Part shown: positions 33,565 to 43,229 of the stretch, one piece after another
How positions within the stretch are numbered: position 1 is the first letter of the stretch
Layout of the letters: each line of letters starts with the position of its first letter
From: a bacterium
Lineage (GTDB): Bacteria; SZUA-79; Acidulodesulfobacterales; Acidulodesulfobacteraceae
Assembly (NCBI GenBank): GCA_027319095.1
Contig: DAHVNW010000007.1
Span: 1 to 54,008 of the forward strand
DNA: 54,008 nt
Direction: 5' to 3'
Position numbers and translations under genes: made by a program
The notes under the pieces: model-generated
Databases searched by the model: none
Told to the model about the DNA's origin: nothing
Seen by the model: only the letters and a program-made list of their open reading frames with translations

Positions 33565-34878
33565 ATGGAATATATTAATCAAATAGAAGCCGCAAGGCGC
33601 GGCATTATTACCCGCGAAATGAAATTATGCGCCGAAGCCGAAGGCGTTTCTGCGGAAAAAATATGCGGCGACATAATGAAAGGCTGGACGGTAATTACCA
33701 AAAACCGCTTAAGAGACATAAAACCGCTTGCTATAGGAAAAGATTTAAAGACGAAAGTAAATGCAAATATCGGCTCTTCCGGAGACAGCCACAACATCGA
33801 AGAAGAACTGGAAAAACTTTTTACTGCGGTTAAAAGCGGGGCGGATGCCGCTATGGATCTTTCTACCGGAGGAAATATAATAGAATTTAGGCGCGATATC
33901 CTAAGAAATTCGACCGTTCCCATCGGGACGGTTCCGCTTTACGAAGCTTTTTTGCCCGCAGTGGAAAGCGGCGGCGCAAGCGGCGCAAATATTAACGATA
34001 CAAATTTTATAGATAAATTCGAACCCGAATATCTATTCGAAGTCATAGAAAGGCAATGCGAAGAAGGGGTAGATTTTATTACCGTCCATTGCGGCTTAAC
34101 GTTAAGCGCTATAAAAACAATGAACGCGCAGGCCAGAGTTATGGGTATAGTCTCAAGGGGCGGTTCTTTGATTGCTTCCTGGATGATAAGGAAAAACAGG
34201 GAAAACCCATTATATGAAAACTATGGCAGGCTCCTTAAAATAGCGAAGAAAAACGACGTAGTATTAAGCCTCGGCGACGGTTTAAGGCCGGGATGCCTTA
34301 ACGACGCTACGGACAGGGCGCAGATTGCCGAACTCATAACCCTTGGCGAATTGCAAAAAAGGGCCCTTCAAGAAGGCGTGCAGGTAATGATAGAAGGTCC
34401 TGGCCACGTTCCGCTGCACCAGGTGGAAGCAAATATAAAACTGGAAAAAAGCTTATGCAACGGAGCTCCTTTTTATGTGCTTGGTCCATTAGTTACCGAT
34501 ATAGCGCCTGGTTACGACCACATAACGAGCGCTATAGGCGGCGCAATCGCTGCCGGAGCCGGAGCCGATTTTCTATGTTACGTTACGCCCGCCGAACATT
34601 TAAGGCTTCCGTCCGTATCGGACGTAAAAGATGGCGTTATAGCTTCTAAAATTGCAGCGCATTCCGGCGATATAGCAAAAGGCATAAAAGGCGCGGCGGA
34701 TTTGGATTTGGAAATGAGCAAAAACAGGCGTGCAATGAATTGGGAAGGGCAGTACGGATGCGCTTTGGACCCGGAAAAAGCCAAAGAAATGAGGATGTCC
34801 CTTCCGCTTAAAGACGATAAGGTCTGTTCTATGTGTTCGTCTTACTGTTCTATTAAATTAAATGCGTCTTTTAAATAA
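33565..34878 (+). CDS. thiC: Phosphomethylpyrimidine synthase
   Basis: This 437-residue radical SAM enzyme rearranges aminoimidazole ribotide into HMP phosphate for thiamine. DLSTGGNI, GTVPLYEAF, DFITVHCGLT, SRGGSLIASWM, EGPGHVPLHQVEANI and GPLVTDIAPGYDHI are all family signatures. The cluster is at the very C-terminus, CSMCSSYC, of the C-x2-C-x3-C type found in the short ThiC of anaerobes. Length fits that short group, with no N-terminal extension. It lies between thiE and an AAA ATPase gene; thiD is at 45047. No riboswitch is visible in its 130-bp upstream gap. Confidence 0.96.
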   Translation: MEYINQIEAARRGIITREMKLCAEAEGVSAEKICGDIMKGWTVITKNRLRDIKPLAIGKDLKTKVNANIGSSGDSHNIEEELEKLFTAVKSGADAAMDLSTGGNIIEFRRDILRNSTVPIGTVPLYEAFLPAVESGGASGANINDTNFIDKFEPEYLFEVIERQCEEGVDFITVHCGLTLSAIKTMNAQARVMGIVSRGGSLIASWMIRKNRENPLYENYGRLLKIAKKNDVVLSLGDGLRPGCLNDATDRAQIAELITLGELQKRALQEGVQVMIEGPGHVPLHQVEANIKLEKSLCNGAPFYVLGPLVTDIAPGYDHITSAIGGAIAAGAGADFLCYVTPAEHLRLPSVSDVKDGVIASKIAAHSGDIAKGIKGAADLDLEMSKNRRAMNWEGQYGCALDPEKAKEMRMSLPLKDDKVCSMCSSYCSIKLNASFK

Positions 34879-34932
34879 TTTATTTATAATTCTCTTTTTG
34901 TCCGGCATATTTATATATTTACATATCGACAT

Positions 34933-35892
34933 ATGGAAGAACTGACAAAAGAAGTAAAAAATATAAATCGGATTATTTCCGAAATTTACGACAAATTTAA
35001 AAATTACGGCAGGACAGGCGAAGGCGAATACCGCCCCATAAATTACGATGCCGCGCATATCGAAAAATCCGGTTCGTTTAAGTTTTTTAAAGTAAACGGC
35101 AAATATATTTTAAAACCGGTTGGCGGCGAATATTCCGGTCCGGGAAATAAAGAACCGGGCGCAAACCATGCCGGCGGCGGCGACCGTTCGTTGTCGCTTT
35201 CCGATTTTATCGGAATAGACCATGTAATAAAAGAAGTTTTTCAAAACACTATTAAATTTGCTTCGGGAAAACCTGCCAACAACTTACTCTTATGGGGAGA
35301 CAGGGGAACGGGAAAATCCTCCCTCATAAGGGCAGTCGCAAAATCTTTCGGCGAACCGCCGTATTTAAATAAAATTAAATTTATAGAAGTGGTGGAAGAT
35401 ACCGCGGAACTTATTTACGAATTAATCACGGTCATTAAAACCAAGCCTTACCGCTTTGTATTAGTTTTCGACGATATTGCTTTCGACGCTGATTCTTTGT
35501 TTTATAAGAAATTAAAATCCGTACTCGACGGAGGATTAGACGAGCTTCCCGAAAATATTATAATTTATGCGACGTCTAATAAGCGGCATCTTACGCCCGA
35601 AAAATTTTCCAACGATAAGTTTAATTCGACGGACTTTATACATCCCGAAGAGGAAGCCGAAGAAAGTCTTTCTTTAAGCGACAGGTTCGGCTTGACTTTC
35701 GGATTATACGGCTTTAATCAGGAAACCTATCTTAAAATAGTCGATTTATATTTAAAAAAATACGGCATTAAAACGTCTTCCGCCTCGATGGACGACTTAA
35801 GGAAGAATGCTTTAAGCTATGCGGTTATCAAAGGTTCGAGGTCCGGCAGGACGGCAAAACAGTTCGTTATAAATTTAATTAAAAACGATTAA
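34933..35892 (+). CDS. DUF815 family AAA+ ATPase
   Basis: This 319-residue protein has Walker A GDRGTGKS (about 122-129), Walker B FVLVFDDI (about 174-181) and a sensor-1-like YATSNKRHL, all typical of the DUF815 P-loop family (PF05673). FIGIDHVIKEVFQNT just before the core is a further family pattern, as is SDRFGLTFGLYGFNQETYL near the end. The N-terminal ~90 residues hold a short coiled coil and are variable. The family's role is unknown. It is rightward, 54 bp after thiC, and 20 bp before the sugar kinase gene, so the run thiE-thiC-DUF815-ROK may be one transcript. Confidence 0.85.
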   Translation: MEELTKEVKNINRIISEIYDKFKNYGRTGEGEYRPINYDAAHIEKSGSFKFFKVNGKYILKPVGGEYSGPGNKEPGANHAGGGDRSLSLSDFIGIDHVIKEVFQNTIKFASGKPANNLLLWGDRGTGKSSLIRAVAKSFGEPPYLNKIKFIEVVEDTAELIYELITVIKTKPYRFVLVFDDIAFDADSLFYKKLKSVLDGGLDELPENIIIYATSNKRHLTPEKFSNDKFNSTDFIHPEEEAEESLSLSDRFGLTFGLYGFNQETYLKIVDLYLKKYGIKTSSASMDDLRKNALSYAVIKGSRSGRTAKQFVINLIKND

Positions 35893-35912
35893 TAATAAAA
35901 AAGGATTAAAAC

Positions 35913-36887
35913 ATGGAAAGAGAAACTATAGGAATAGATATAGGAGGCACTAATTTACGATGCGGAGTAGTCGGAGAAGACGGGACGGTAAAGGAAGAAA
36001 TATTTATTTCGATGGATAGGGCCATGGAAAACGCAGATAAAACCGATAAACAGGCAGATTTTATAATTCGGAATATAAAAGAATTTTTGGAAGCAAATAA
36101 AAAATATGCCGTAAAATCGCTTGGCGTTGGCATAGCCGGGCAGATTGAAAGCGGCACCGGAAAAGTTCTTTTTTCGCCGAATTTAAATTGGCGGAACGTC
36201 CCGTTAAAGCTGATTTTAGAAAAAGAAACAGGGTTAAACGTTCACGTGACTAATGATTTGACGGCAATTACCTACGGGGAATGGAAGTTCGGTTCCGGAA
36301 AAGGAGAAGACAACCTTATATGTATTTTTGTGGGAACGGGAATAGGTTCCGGTATAATAATTAACGGTTCTTTATATGCCGGCTGTTCCAACGCCGCCGG
36401 AGAAATAGGCCATATAACGGCCGTTTCTGGCGGAAGAAAATGCGCCTGCGGCAATTTCGGATGTTTAGAAGCATATGCCGGCGGGTCGGGCATTGCAAAG
36501 ATAGCGCAGGAGAATGCCGTCGCCGATAGAACCGCTTATAAAAATATTATAGACGATGCCGGCGGCAAAGTCGAATCGATAACCGCCGAAACGCTGTCCG
36601 TTTCTTATAAAAAAGGAGATGAAAACGCCGCCGCTATAGTTAAGGAAACGGGATATTATTTGTCGGACGGCTTAAAAAGTGCGGTAAACCTCTTAAATCC
36701 CTGCGCGATAATACTCGGCGGGGGAGTTATAGACGGAATTCCCGCTTTGTTTGACATATGTAAAGAAGAAACCGAAAAAAGAGCGCTTAAAGCGGCGGCG
36801 TCCAAACTTAGGATATTAAAGTCGGGACTTGGGAAAAATGCCGGCATTATCGGCTCGGCGCAGATTGCCCGCCAAAATTTCAATTAA
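35913..36887 (+). CDS. ROK family sugar kinase, glucokinase-like
   Basis: This 324-residue protein phosphorylates a hexose with ATP. The phosphate loop is GIDIGGTNLRCGVV, the catalytic region is ITNDLTAITYGE-like with the Asp in VTNDLTA, and the ROK signature is GHITAVSGGRKCACGNFGCLEAYAGG-type with the CxCGxxGCxE zinc motif near 180-187. It lacks a DNA-binding domain, so it is an enzyme and not a ROK repressor. Glucokinase is the default reading; N-acetyl-hexosamine kinase cannot be excluded. It runs rightward, 20 bp after the ATPase gene, and converges on dnaB. Confidence 0.88.
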   Translation: MERETIGIDIGGTNLRCGVVGEDGTVKEEIFISMDRAMENADKTDKQADFIIRNIKEFLEANKKYAVKSLGVGIAGQIESGTGKVLFSPNLNWRNVPLKLILEKETGLNVHVTNDLTAITYGEWKFGSGKGEDNLICIFVGTGIGSGIIINGSLYAGCSNAAGEIGHITAVSGGRKCACGNFGCLEAYAGGSGIAKIAQENAVADRTAYKNIIDDAGGKVESITAETLSVSYKKGDENAAAIVKETGYYLSDGLKSAVNLLNPCAIILGGGVIDGIPALFDICKEETEKRALKAAASKLRILKSGLGKNAGIIGSAQIARQNFN

Positions 36888-36907
36888 AAATTTAATTTAG
36901 GTTTATA

Positions 36908-38287
36908 TTACAAATAGGCTTCCCCGTCTTCATAGGCAAGATTTTCGAAAGAAGTGTATTTGTCTATATAAGAAAGTTTAACTATTCCGGTGGGCCCATT
37001 TCTCTGCTTTCCGATTATTAACTCGGCTATGCCTTTGTTTTCGGTATCTTTTTTATAAACTTCCTCCCTGTAAACAAACATAATCAAGTCGGCATCCTGC
37101 TCGATAGCGCCGGATTCCCGCAAGTCGGCAAGCTGGGGTTTTCTGTCCAGCCTCGATTCCACCATTCTGTTTAACTGTGAAAGGGCGATTATCGGAATAT
37201 CGAGCTCTTTTGCAAGACCTTTCAGCGAGCGGGAAATATCCGCTATTGCCTGTTCCCTCGATTCTATATTTGCCGAAGATTTCATAAGCTGAAGATAATC
37301 TATTATTACTATTTCTATTTTTTTCTCTCTTTTAAGCCTCCTTGTTTTAGCCCTCAGCTCGGTAACGGTTATGCCTGCGCTGTCGTCTATGTATATCGGA
37401 ATATCTTCGAGGATTTCAAGCGCCTTATGTATGTTTTGTATGTCGGGATTATAAATTTTTCCTCTCCTAAGAAACGAAGAGTCTATTTTTGCGGTCATGG
37501 CAAGAAGACGTGTGGCAAGCTGTTCCTTGGACATTTCTAAAGAAAAGAACGCAACCGGTTTTTTTTTTACGGCGACGTTTTTCGCGATGCATAAAGAAAG
37601 CGCAGTTTTTCCCATAGAAGGCCGTCCCGCGACTATAATGAGGTCCGAAGGCTGAAAGCCGTTCGTATATTCGTCTAGATATTTAAATCCGCTATGGATG
37701 CCGGTTATAATTTCGTCTTCGCGTTTTTTCGACGTAAGTTTTTTAAAATAGTCGACTATTAAAGGATATACCTCGACATAGTTTTTTGGAGAATCTTTTT
37801 CCGTCGCATCGAAAATAGTTTTTTCGGTAAAATCGATTATGTTTTCGATTTCGTCATTTTGCTCGTAACATTTCTGCCTTATTTTATTTGAGGCGTTTAT
37901 AAGATTCCTCAACGTCGATTTTTCTTTTACTATTTTCGAATACTGTTCGGCGTTGAAAAGTCCCTCGGGCATTTCAAACAGCGAGGTCAGGTAAGAATTA
38001 TAGTCAAAATCGGAATCCTTTTCCAGGCTGTTTAAAATAGTAATTATATCGACAGGCTCGTTTTTTTCGCTTAATTTCGAGATTACCCTAAAAATTTTAG
38101 CATTGGCGCTGTCATAAAAATCTTCAGGAACGATAATTCCCAGAACCGAATTTACCCGGGAATTATCTATTAGGATAGAGGCGAGCAAGGCTTTTTCCGC
38201 ATCGATGGAATTAGGCGGAACTATGCTTATAAAATCGTCGTTTGAAAAAGAGTGAAGTTGTCTGCCCTTGGGCGTTTTGGAGCGCAT
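36908..38287 (-). CDS. dnaB: Replicative DNA helicase DnaB
   Basis: This 459-residue protein is the hexameric fork helicase. An N-terminal domain with IPPNSIDAEKALLASILID is followed by the RecA-like core: Walker A GRPSMGKTAL (about 219-228), Walker B VIIDYLQLM, and LSQLNRMVESR and DLRESGAIEQDADLI. No intein is present, and length is normal. It follows rplI by 14 bp in the same direction, closing the classic rpsF-rpsR-DUF2232-rplI-dnaB order. Confidence 0.97.
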   Translation of the reverse strand: MRSKTPKGRQLHSFSNDDFISIVPPNSIDAEKALLASILIDNSRVNSVLGIIVPEDFYDSANAKIFRVISKLSEKNEPVDIITILNSLEKDSDFDYNSYLTSLFEMPEGLFNAEQYSKIVKEKSTLRNLINASNKIRQKCYEQNDEIENIIDFTEKTIFDATEKDSPKNYVEVYPLIVDYFKKLTSKKREDEIITGIHSGFKYLDEYTNGFQPSDLIIVAGRPSMGKTALSLCIAKNVAVKKKPVAFFSLEMSKEQLATRLLAMTAKIDSSFLRRGKIYNPDIQNIHKALEILEDIPIYIDDSAGITVTELRAKTRRLKREKKIEIVIIDYLQLMKSSANIESREQAIADISRSLKGLAKELDIPIIALSQLNRMVESRLDRKPQLADLRESGAIEQDADLIMFVYREEVYKKDTENKGIAELIIGKQRNGPTGIVKLSYIDKYTSFENLAYEDGEAYL

Positions 38288-38301
38288 AATATAAAATAAA
38301 A

Positions 38302-38748
38302 TTAAGCTTCCGGGACGGCATTGACTTTAATATCCGCCGATATATCTTTGGAAAGCTTAATTTTAACGGTTTGAATTCCAAGTTCTTTTATAGGGTTGTC
38401 CAGCTGTATTGTCTTCCTGTCTATCTTAAAGCCTAAATCTTTAAGTTTATTTTCGATGTCCATAGAAGTAATGCTTCCGAATATTTTTTCGTTTTCTCCA
38501 ACTTTGACGGGTATCGTAACTTCCGATTTTTCAAGATTATTTTTTATTTCGGAAAGTCCGGCGTTTATTTTAGCCTTTCTTCTTTCGATAATCTTCTTTT
38601 CGTGTTCGACCATTTTGACGTTTGAATTTGTAGCAGGTATCGCAAGGTTTTTCGGCATCAAAAAATTTCTTCCGTAGCCGGCTGCAACATTGACCGTTTC
38701 GCCCATAGAGCCTAAATTTTGAACATCTTCCTTAAGAATTACCTTCAT
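38302..38748 (-). CDS. rplI: 50S ribosomal protein L9
   Basis: This 148-residue protein has the L9 start MKVILKEDVQNLGSMGETVNV and the AAGYGRNFLMPKNLAIPAT signature that binds 23S rRNA, followed by the long connecting helix and the C-terminal domain. Length is normal. It lies 6 bp downstream of the DUF2232 gene and 14 bp upstream of dnaB. Confidence 0.97.
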   Translation of the reverse strand: MKVILKEDVQNLGSMGETVNVAAGYGRNFLMPKNLAIPATNSNVKMVEHEKKIIERRKAKINAGLSEIKNNLEKSEVTIPVKVGENEKIFGSITSMDIENKLKDLGFKIDRKTIQLDNPIKELGIQTVKIKLSKDISADIKVNAVPEA

Positions 38749-38754
38749 ATGAAA

Positions 38755-39771
38755 TTAACCCCCCTTTTTTATTTCTATTTTTCTAAAATTAAACCACATA
38801 TCGAATATTCCGGTCATAATTATAAATATAAGCAATGGATTTCCGAAAATAAAAATTATTCCGTAACCAAGAATCCTTAAAAATATATTTGCGTTAAATT
38901 TATTAAAAACAAAAGCAACTACCGTCAATCCCTGAACCAAATAAACCGATGACGACAATAAAATTATATTATAGCCTATAAATTTATATAAGCCAAACGA
39001 AAAAACGGAAACCGCAATTCCGGCTATAAGAAATATTAAAAAGTAATCGGACGCCCTCCATAGCAATAAATTTTCTTTTAAGCCGTAAAAGAAACGGTTA
39101 GTCTTTTTTGAAATTTTTTTTAAAAATATAAAACTTATCCATATGCTTAACCATGAAAAAATAATCAGTACGGACGGCAGAAGCAAAAAAACGAACTTCA
39201 GCATTTTAAAAATTAATTTTTGCATTTTTAAAGTAGCTAAATATTTCATTCCCATCCGGTTATAGGTATCCGCTAGCTTTTTCGTCATAATGCCAGAAAA
39301 ATAATTTATGGATGAAATTATATTTATTTTGCCGGCGAAAATATGCAAAGCGGCAATAGAAAAAAATATAACGAAAACCGCTATCACCGGATAGCAAATA
39401 GATTTTGTGAATCCGTAGCCTTTTGAAATTAAATAGGAAAAAAAATAAGGTATTGCGATAAATACTAAAAATTGGACTATAGCGACCGATATAAAAAAGC
39501 GTCCTAAAACATGATAGCCTAAGTAGCCGCTATTTATACCAGTTCCATAATATCCGGCGATAATGCCCACGGCGACGGAAAAAGACAGCGCTATAGGGAT
39601 AGCCGAAGCCGGTCCCATGATGGAAAATAAAAGTATCGAAGCAACGCCGTAATATACGTAAAAAAAAGGATTGATAAAAGCAAACGCCCCTCCGTATATT
39701 GAATTTATAGCAAATAAAAACAATGAAAAAGAGAGCAATAAACTAAGAAACGCCGTCTTTGTTTTAAACAT
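38755..39771 (-). CDS. DUF2232 (YybS-like) membrane protein
   Basis: This 338-residue protein has about eight hydrophobic segments. It opens TKTAFLSLLLSFSLFLFAINSIYGG and later shows GYHVLGRFFISVAIVQFLVFIAIPYFF, with a periplasmic/cytoplasmic loop around the SINYFSGIMTKKL region and LVQGLTVVAFVFNKF near the end. Membrane pattern and position between rpsR and rplI fit the DUF2232/YybS family, whose role is unknown. It shares one base with the rpsR stop. Confidence 0.8.
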   Translation of the reverse strand: MFKTKTAFLSLLLSFSLFLFAINSIYGGAFAFINPFFYVYYGVASILLFSIMGPASAIPIALSFSVAVGIIAGYYGTGINSGYLGYHVLGRFFISVAIVQFLVFIAIPYFFSYLISKGYGFTKSICYPVIAVFVIFFSIAALHIFAGKINIISSINYFSGIMTKKLADTYNRMGMKYLATLKMQKLIFKMLKFVFLLLPSVLIIFSWLSIWISFIFLKKISKKTNRFFYGLKENLLLWRASDYFLIFLIAGIAVSVFSFGLYKFIGYNIILLSSSVYLVQGLTVVAFVFNKFNANIFLRILGYGIIFIFGNPLLIFIIMTGIFDMWFNFRKIEIKKGG

Positions 39772-40061
39772 TAAATATTAACGGACGTATAAGGCATTAT
39801 AGAAACTATTCTTGAAATTTTTATGGCTTTAGCGACCCTTCTTTGGTGATATGCGCAATTTCCGGTAATCCTTCTCGGCATAATTTTGCCTCTTTCGGAT
39901 ACGAAATTCCTCATAAGCCTCGAATCTTTATAGTCTATTCTTAAGGTTTCGTCCGCGCAAAACCTGCACACCTTTTTTCTCGAATAGGTTCTGCGAACAA
40001 AGGACGTCCCGCCAGGCTTGGCGGTTTTTTTATGCCGGTAATTATGCTGGTAATTATTCAT
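39771..40061 (-). CDS. rpsR: 30S ribosomal protein S18
   Basis: This 96-residue protein has the S18 core: [29 protein letters not shown] and [23 protein letters not shown]. The CxxC with a later Cys and His gives a zinc-ribbon form of S18. The N-terminal extension rich in His, Lys and Asn is variable. It overlaps the end of rpsF by 8 bp. Confidence 0.97.
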   Translation of the reverse strand: MNNYQHNYRHKKTAKPGGTSFVRRTYSRKKVCRFCADETLRIDYKDSRLMRNFVSERGKIMPRRITGNCAYHQRRVAKAIKISRIVSIMPYTSVNI

Positions 40062-40428
40062 TGGCTGCCCCCTCCTTGGTTTCTTTTTTAATTTCTAAGT
40101 CCCGGTTAAATACTAAAGTTTGAAATCTTATGCACTCGTCCGCTATTCTTAAGTTTCTCTCGAATTCCCTTATAAACGAACCGTAAGCTAAAAAATTAAC
40201 CGATACGAACTTTCCCTTATTAAGTTTTTTAATATCGTAGGAAAGCTTTCTCGACCCCCAGTCTTCGAAGCTTATAAGTTCGGCCCCGTTTTTAGACATG
40301 ATGTCTTTAATTTTGCTTTGAAATTGATTTAATTTAGGCTCGTCTATATCCGGATTAAGTATGATTAACGTCTCATACTTTTTTGGAAATTGGTGCTCTA
40401 TTTTACTTAAAAAATTTTTTTTGGCCAA
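40054..40428 (-). CDS. rpsF: 30S ribosomal protein S6
   Basis: This 124-residue protein has the S6 pattern: [43 protein letters not shown], and [14 protein letters not shown]-like helix sequence. The start is TTG at 40428, confirmed by AAGGAGG 8 nt upstream; no ATG fits. Likely promoter is at 40489-40517. It is the first gene of the ribosomal/dnaB operon. Confidence 0.96.
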   Translation of the reverse strand: MAKKNFLSKIEHQFPKKYETLIILNPDIDEPKLNQFQSKIKDIMSKNGAELISFEDWGSRKLSYDIKKLNKGKFVSVNFLAYGSFIREFERNLRIADECIRFQTLVFNRDLEIKKETKEGAANE

Positions 40429-40488
40429 TCGTACGGTCCTCCTTAGCGAAATTGTATTTATATGCTTACGTTTATAATTTAAATTAAC

Positions 40489-40517
40489 ATTATAATATTT
40501 GAAAAATAAATTTGCAA
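40489..40517 (-). promoter_or_regulatory. Probable promoter of the rpsF-dnaB operon
   Basis: On the minus strand, TTGCAA (40512-40517) and TATAAT (40489-40494) are 17 bp apart, about 60 bp before rpsF. Confidence 0.55.
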
Positions 40518-40548
40518 TAAAAATTAATTTAATAATTTATTAAAATTA

Positions 40549-41982
40549 TTAAAAATTATTTTTATTGTCCCAAAGCAGGGAGTTAATATATGTTTCCGGA
40601 GTTGAAATAGAGCGCATTGATTTTTTAAGTTTAAACATGTGATTTAAGGGCATCTTTCCGGACAGTATATATTTTAGGACGAACAAAATGTCGTTTGCCC
40701 TTAAGTTAAGGCTTTTATAGGAAGTTTTGTAAAGGTTGGAAAACTCTCTAAAAAAATCTTTATTAGATAAAAAAGTTTCTAAAACCGGATGAAATAAATC
40801 GTAATAAGAATAATTTTTAACGGTCAATTTGTCTTTCAGTTCGTTGTATAATTTGGTGCCGGGAAGAGGGGTTAAAATGGAAAAAACCGGAACGCTGATT
40901 TTAAGCCTTTTAACAAAGTCGATAAGTTTTTTAAAATCTAATTTCGTAAAATCGGGAGAAATTATAAAAGAAGCGGTAACCGCGACGTTATGTTTTTTAG
41001 CTATATAATAAGCTTTTTCGTTGTTTATGGACGAATTGCTTTTATTGATGCTCCCCAGCTTGTCGTCGTCTATGCTTTCGAATCCTATAAAAATATTGGA
41101 AAGCCCGAGTTCTTTCCATTGCGAAATCAATTCAGGATGTTTAACTATCGTGTCGCTTCTCGCCTGAATAGTATAGAGCTTGTAAATTTTTTCCTTTTTT
41201 AAAAGCTCTCCGATTTTTTTTGCCCTCTTTACGTCGCTAAAAAAATTATCGTCTGTAACTAGAACATAGTCTTCCTTTATTTCTTTCAGTTCGGCAGCGA
41301 CCCTTTCGGGCGATTTCGACCTGTATGACCCCCCGTAAAAATTCCAGACGCTGCAAAAATCGCACTTAAACGGGCATCCTCTGGCGGTTTCCAGACATGC
41401 GAGGGAAGTCCTGATGCCGAGATAATATTTTTTTCTATATTCGTCCGTAAGCCGTCTTGCGAAAAAAGGCAGGTCGTTTATATTTTTAAGCAAACTTCTC
41501 GGAGTATTTTTTATCTGGTTTCCGTTTTCGTTATATATGATGCCTTTTACGTTAGACAGGCCGGAATTGGAGGAAAATGCTCCAATCAATTCCCTTGCGG
41601 TTATTTCTCCCTCGCCGACGATTATCGCGTCTATTTCTTTAACGTTAAAGTCGAAAGGATAGACCGAAACATGGTGTCCTCCGACAAAAACGTACCGTAT
41701 GCCGAAATCGTTCTTTACTATTTTTGCAAGTTCGATAGTCCTGTAAACATCGGGAGTAAAAGAGCAGGAAAAGCCGACGGCGTCCGGTTTAAAATCGTTT
41801 ATGCGCTGTTCTAAGTATTTGTCCGGGTTGGAATCTATCGCCCTCAAATCGGCTATTTCTACTGAATGGTCGTCTCTAAGCAGGCTTCCGGCAATAGCCT
41901 CGAGTCCCGTAGGTTCTATCAGGGATACGTTATTTAAGCCCATCGTAGTCGTATTATTGGGCTGAACAAGCAATATTTTCAT
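40549..41982 (-). CDS. B12-binding radical SAM protein, HpnR-like candidate
   Basis: This 477-residue protein has an N-terminal cobalamin-binding domain (MKILLVQPNNTTTMGL, then YVFVGGHHVSVYP) and a radical SAM domain with CPFKCDFC (about 206-213). The stretch around it, ETARGCPFKCDFCSVWNFYGGSYRSKSPE-like in its key positions, and later IFIGFESIDDDKL and ILTPLPGTKLYNEL resemble the hopanoid C-3 methylase HpnR and close relatives. If so, it would methylate hopanoid lipids at C-3. No other hopanoid gene is in the window, so this is only a candidate. It is leftward, 13 bp after the DivIVA-like gene. Confidence 0.75.
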   Translation of the reverse strand: MKILLVQPNNTTTMGLNNVSLIEPTGLEAIAGSLLRDDHSVEIADLRAIDSNPDKYLEQRINDFKPDAVGFSCSFTPDVYRTIELAKIVKNDFGIRYVFVGGHHVSVYPFDFNVKEIDAIIVGEGEITARELIGAFSSNSGLSNVKGIIYNENGNQIKNTPRSLLKNINDLPFFARRLTDEYRKKYYLGIRTSLACLETARGCPFKCDFCSVWNFYGGSYRSKSPERVAAELKEIKEDYVLVTDDNFFSDVKRAKKIGELLKKEKIYKLYTIQARSDTIVKHPELISQWKELGLSNIFIGFESIDDDKLGSINKSNSSINNEKAYYIAKKHNVAVTASFIISPDFTKLDFKKLIDFVKRLKISVPVFSILTPLPGTKLYNELKDKLTVKNYSYYDLFHPVLETFLSNKDFFREFSNLYKTSYKSLNLRANDILFVLKYILSGKMPLNHMFKLKKSMRSISTPETYINSLLWDNKNNF

Positions 41983-41995
41983 TCTTATTTGTTTT

Positions 41996-42724
41996 TTAGA
42001 AGGTAAATTTATTTATATCGCCGAGCAAATCTTCCATATCTTTTTCGCCGGGTCCGCCGTCTGCGGGATCTCCGTCGATTTGATTAATTTCCTGAGAGCG
42101 TTCCTCTTTTTTTAAGAAATCGGCTAAATCGCCTCCACCCGCCGGTTGATTTTCTTTTTTTTCTCCGCTGCCGGCATTTCCATAATTTTTGCCGGAATCA
42201 TTATTGCCGCTGCCGTAATTATCGGCGGCCGGTCTATTTATTTTAATTTGTTCAAAATACGAAGGCATTTCGATTTTTTTGTCCGCCTCCCTGTTTACAA
42301 GTTCGATATTTGTCCGAAGGAGGTTTTTTATGGAATTTATTATAATAATTCTTTCGTTTAATAAATCGTCTATATTGTTAGCAATATCTAAATATTTTTC
42401 GTTTGCGCTTTTAAGAATGTCTTTGGATTCCGCGCCGGCGGCTTTTTTTATTGCCTCCGCTTCTATTAAAGCGGTTTTCTTTATATCGTTGGAAACGGAT
42501 TGCACCATAAGGATAGCTTCGCTGATGGATTTATCTTTTTCTTTATAGTCCGTTATCTCCTGATTTTTTTTAACCAGTTCTTCTTTGAGCGAATAATATT
42601 CTCCGTAAAGTTTTTCTAAATCTTTGGCGACTATTTCGAGAAAATTATCTACTTCGGTTACGTCGTATCCTTTAATCTTTTTCGAAAACTTTTGAGACCT
42701 TATTTCTAAAGGAGAGAGTTCCAT
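41996..42724 (-). CDS. DivIVA domain protein
   Basis: This 242-residue protein starts with the DivIVA N-terminal domain: SPLEIRSQKFSKKIKGYDVTEVDNFLE, followed by a long coiled coil (about 35-150). The C-terminal 90 residues are acidic, with Gly, Asn and Asp. DivIVA proteins bind curved membranes and organise cell poles, septa or division sites. In Gram-negative anaerobes of this kind its partners are unknown. It lies upstream of the radical SAM gene on the same strand. Confidence 0.9.
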   Translation of the reverse strand: MELSPLEIRSQKFSKKIKGYDVTEVDNFLEIVAKDLEKLYGEYYSLKEELVKKNQEITDYKEKDKSISEAILMVQSVSNDIKKTALIEAEAIKKAAGAESKDILKSANEKYLDIANNIDDLLNERIIIINSIKNLLRTNIELVNREADKKIEMPSYFEQIKINRPAADNYGSGNNDSGKNYGNAGSGEKKENQPAGGGDLADFLKKEERSQEINQIDGDPADGGPGEKDMEDLLGDINKFTF

Positions 42725-42822
42725 AATTTATTGCACTGGTTTTTTTTATCCTTGTTAATTTAATTTATTGAATAGCTGTTATATTATACCATAATATAAT
42801 ATAAACATTAACCTCTTAATAT

Positions 42823-43146
42823 TTATCGGTAACTATAAAATAAAAAATACGGTAAAATATAATTATACTCTATAAATTTTAATAAGGCAATAATAATCCA
42901 AATAATTACTATGACTATTAAAGGGGATAAATCGAAAGCGATCGCGCCGCCAAGCGGCAGTACCAGCCTTACTTTATTTAAAACAGGTTCGGTAATATCG
43001 TTTATAAAACGAACTATTGGATTATAAGGATCGGGATTTACCCATGACAAAAGGGCTTTTATAATAATTATCCACATATACGCCGTAAGAATGATGTATA
43101 AAATATCGAAAATATATGCAATAAAGTTAGAAAATAATGTATCCAT
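42823..43146 (-). CDS. YggT family membrane protein
   Basis: The frame is open to 43227, but I choose ATG at 43146, since MDTLFSNFIAYIFDILYIIL begins like other YggT proteins; no SD helps the choice. The protein of about 107 residues has two hydrophobic segments that flank WVNPDPYNPIVRFINDITEPVL, the YggT signature. YggT proteins are found near division and pole genes and have been linked to osmotic response; mechanism is unknown. It lies 99 bp upstream of the DivIVA gene, an arrangement common in many bacteria. Confidence 0.85.
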   Translation of the reverse strand: MDTLFSNFIAYIFDILYIILTAYMWIIIIKALLSWVNPDPYNPIVRFINDITEPVLNKVRLVLPLGGAIAFDLSPLIVIVIIWIIIALLKFIEYNYILPYFLFYSYR

Positions 43147-43229
43147 ATTTATTTTTTTTTGTGTTTTTATATATAATATAACATAATCTATATATTGCAT
43201 GCAATCATTGAAATAAAAACTAAACATCC

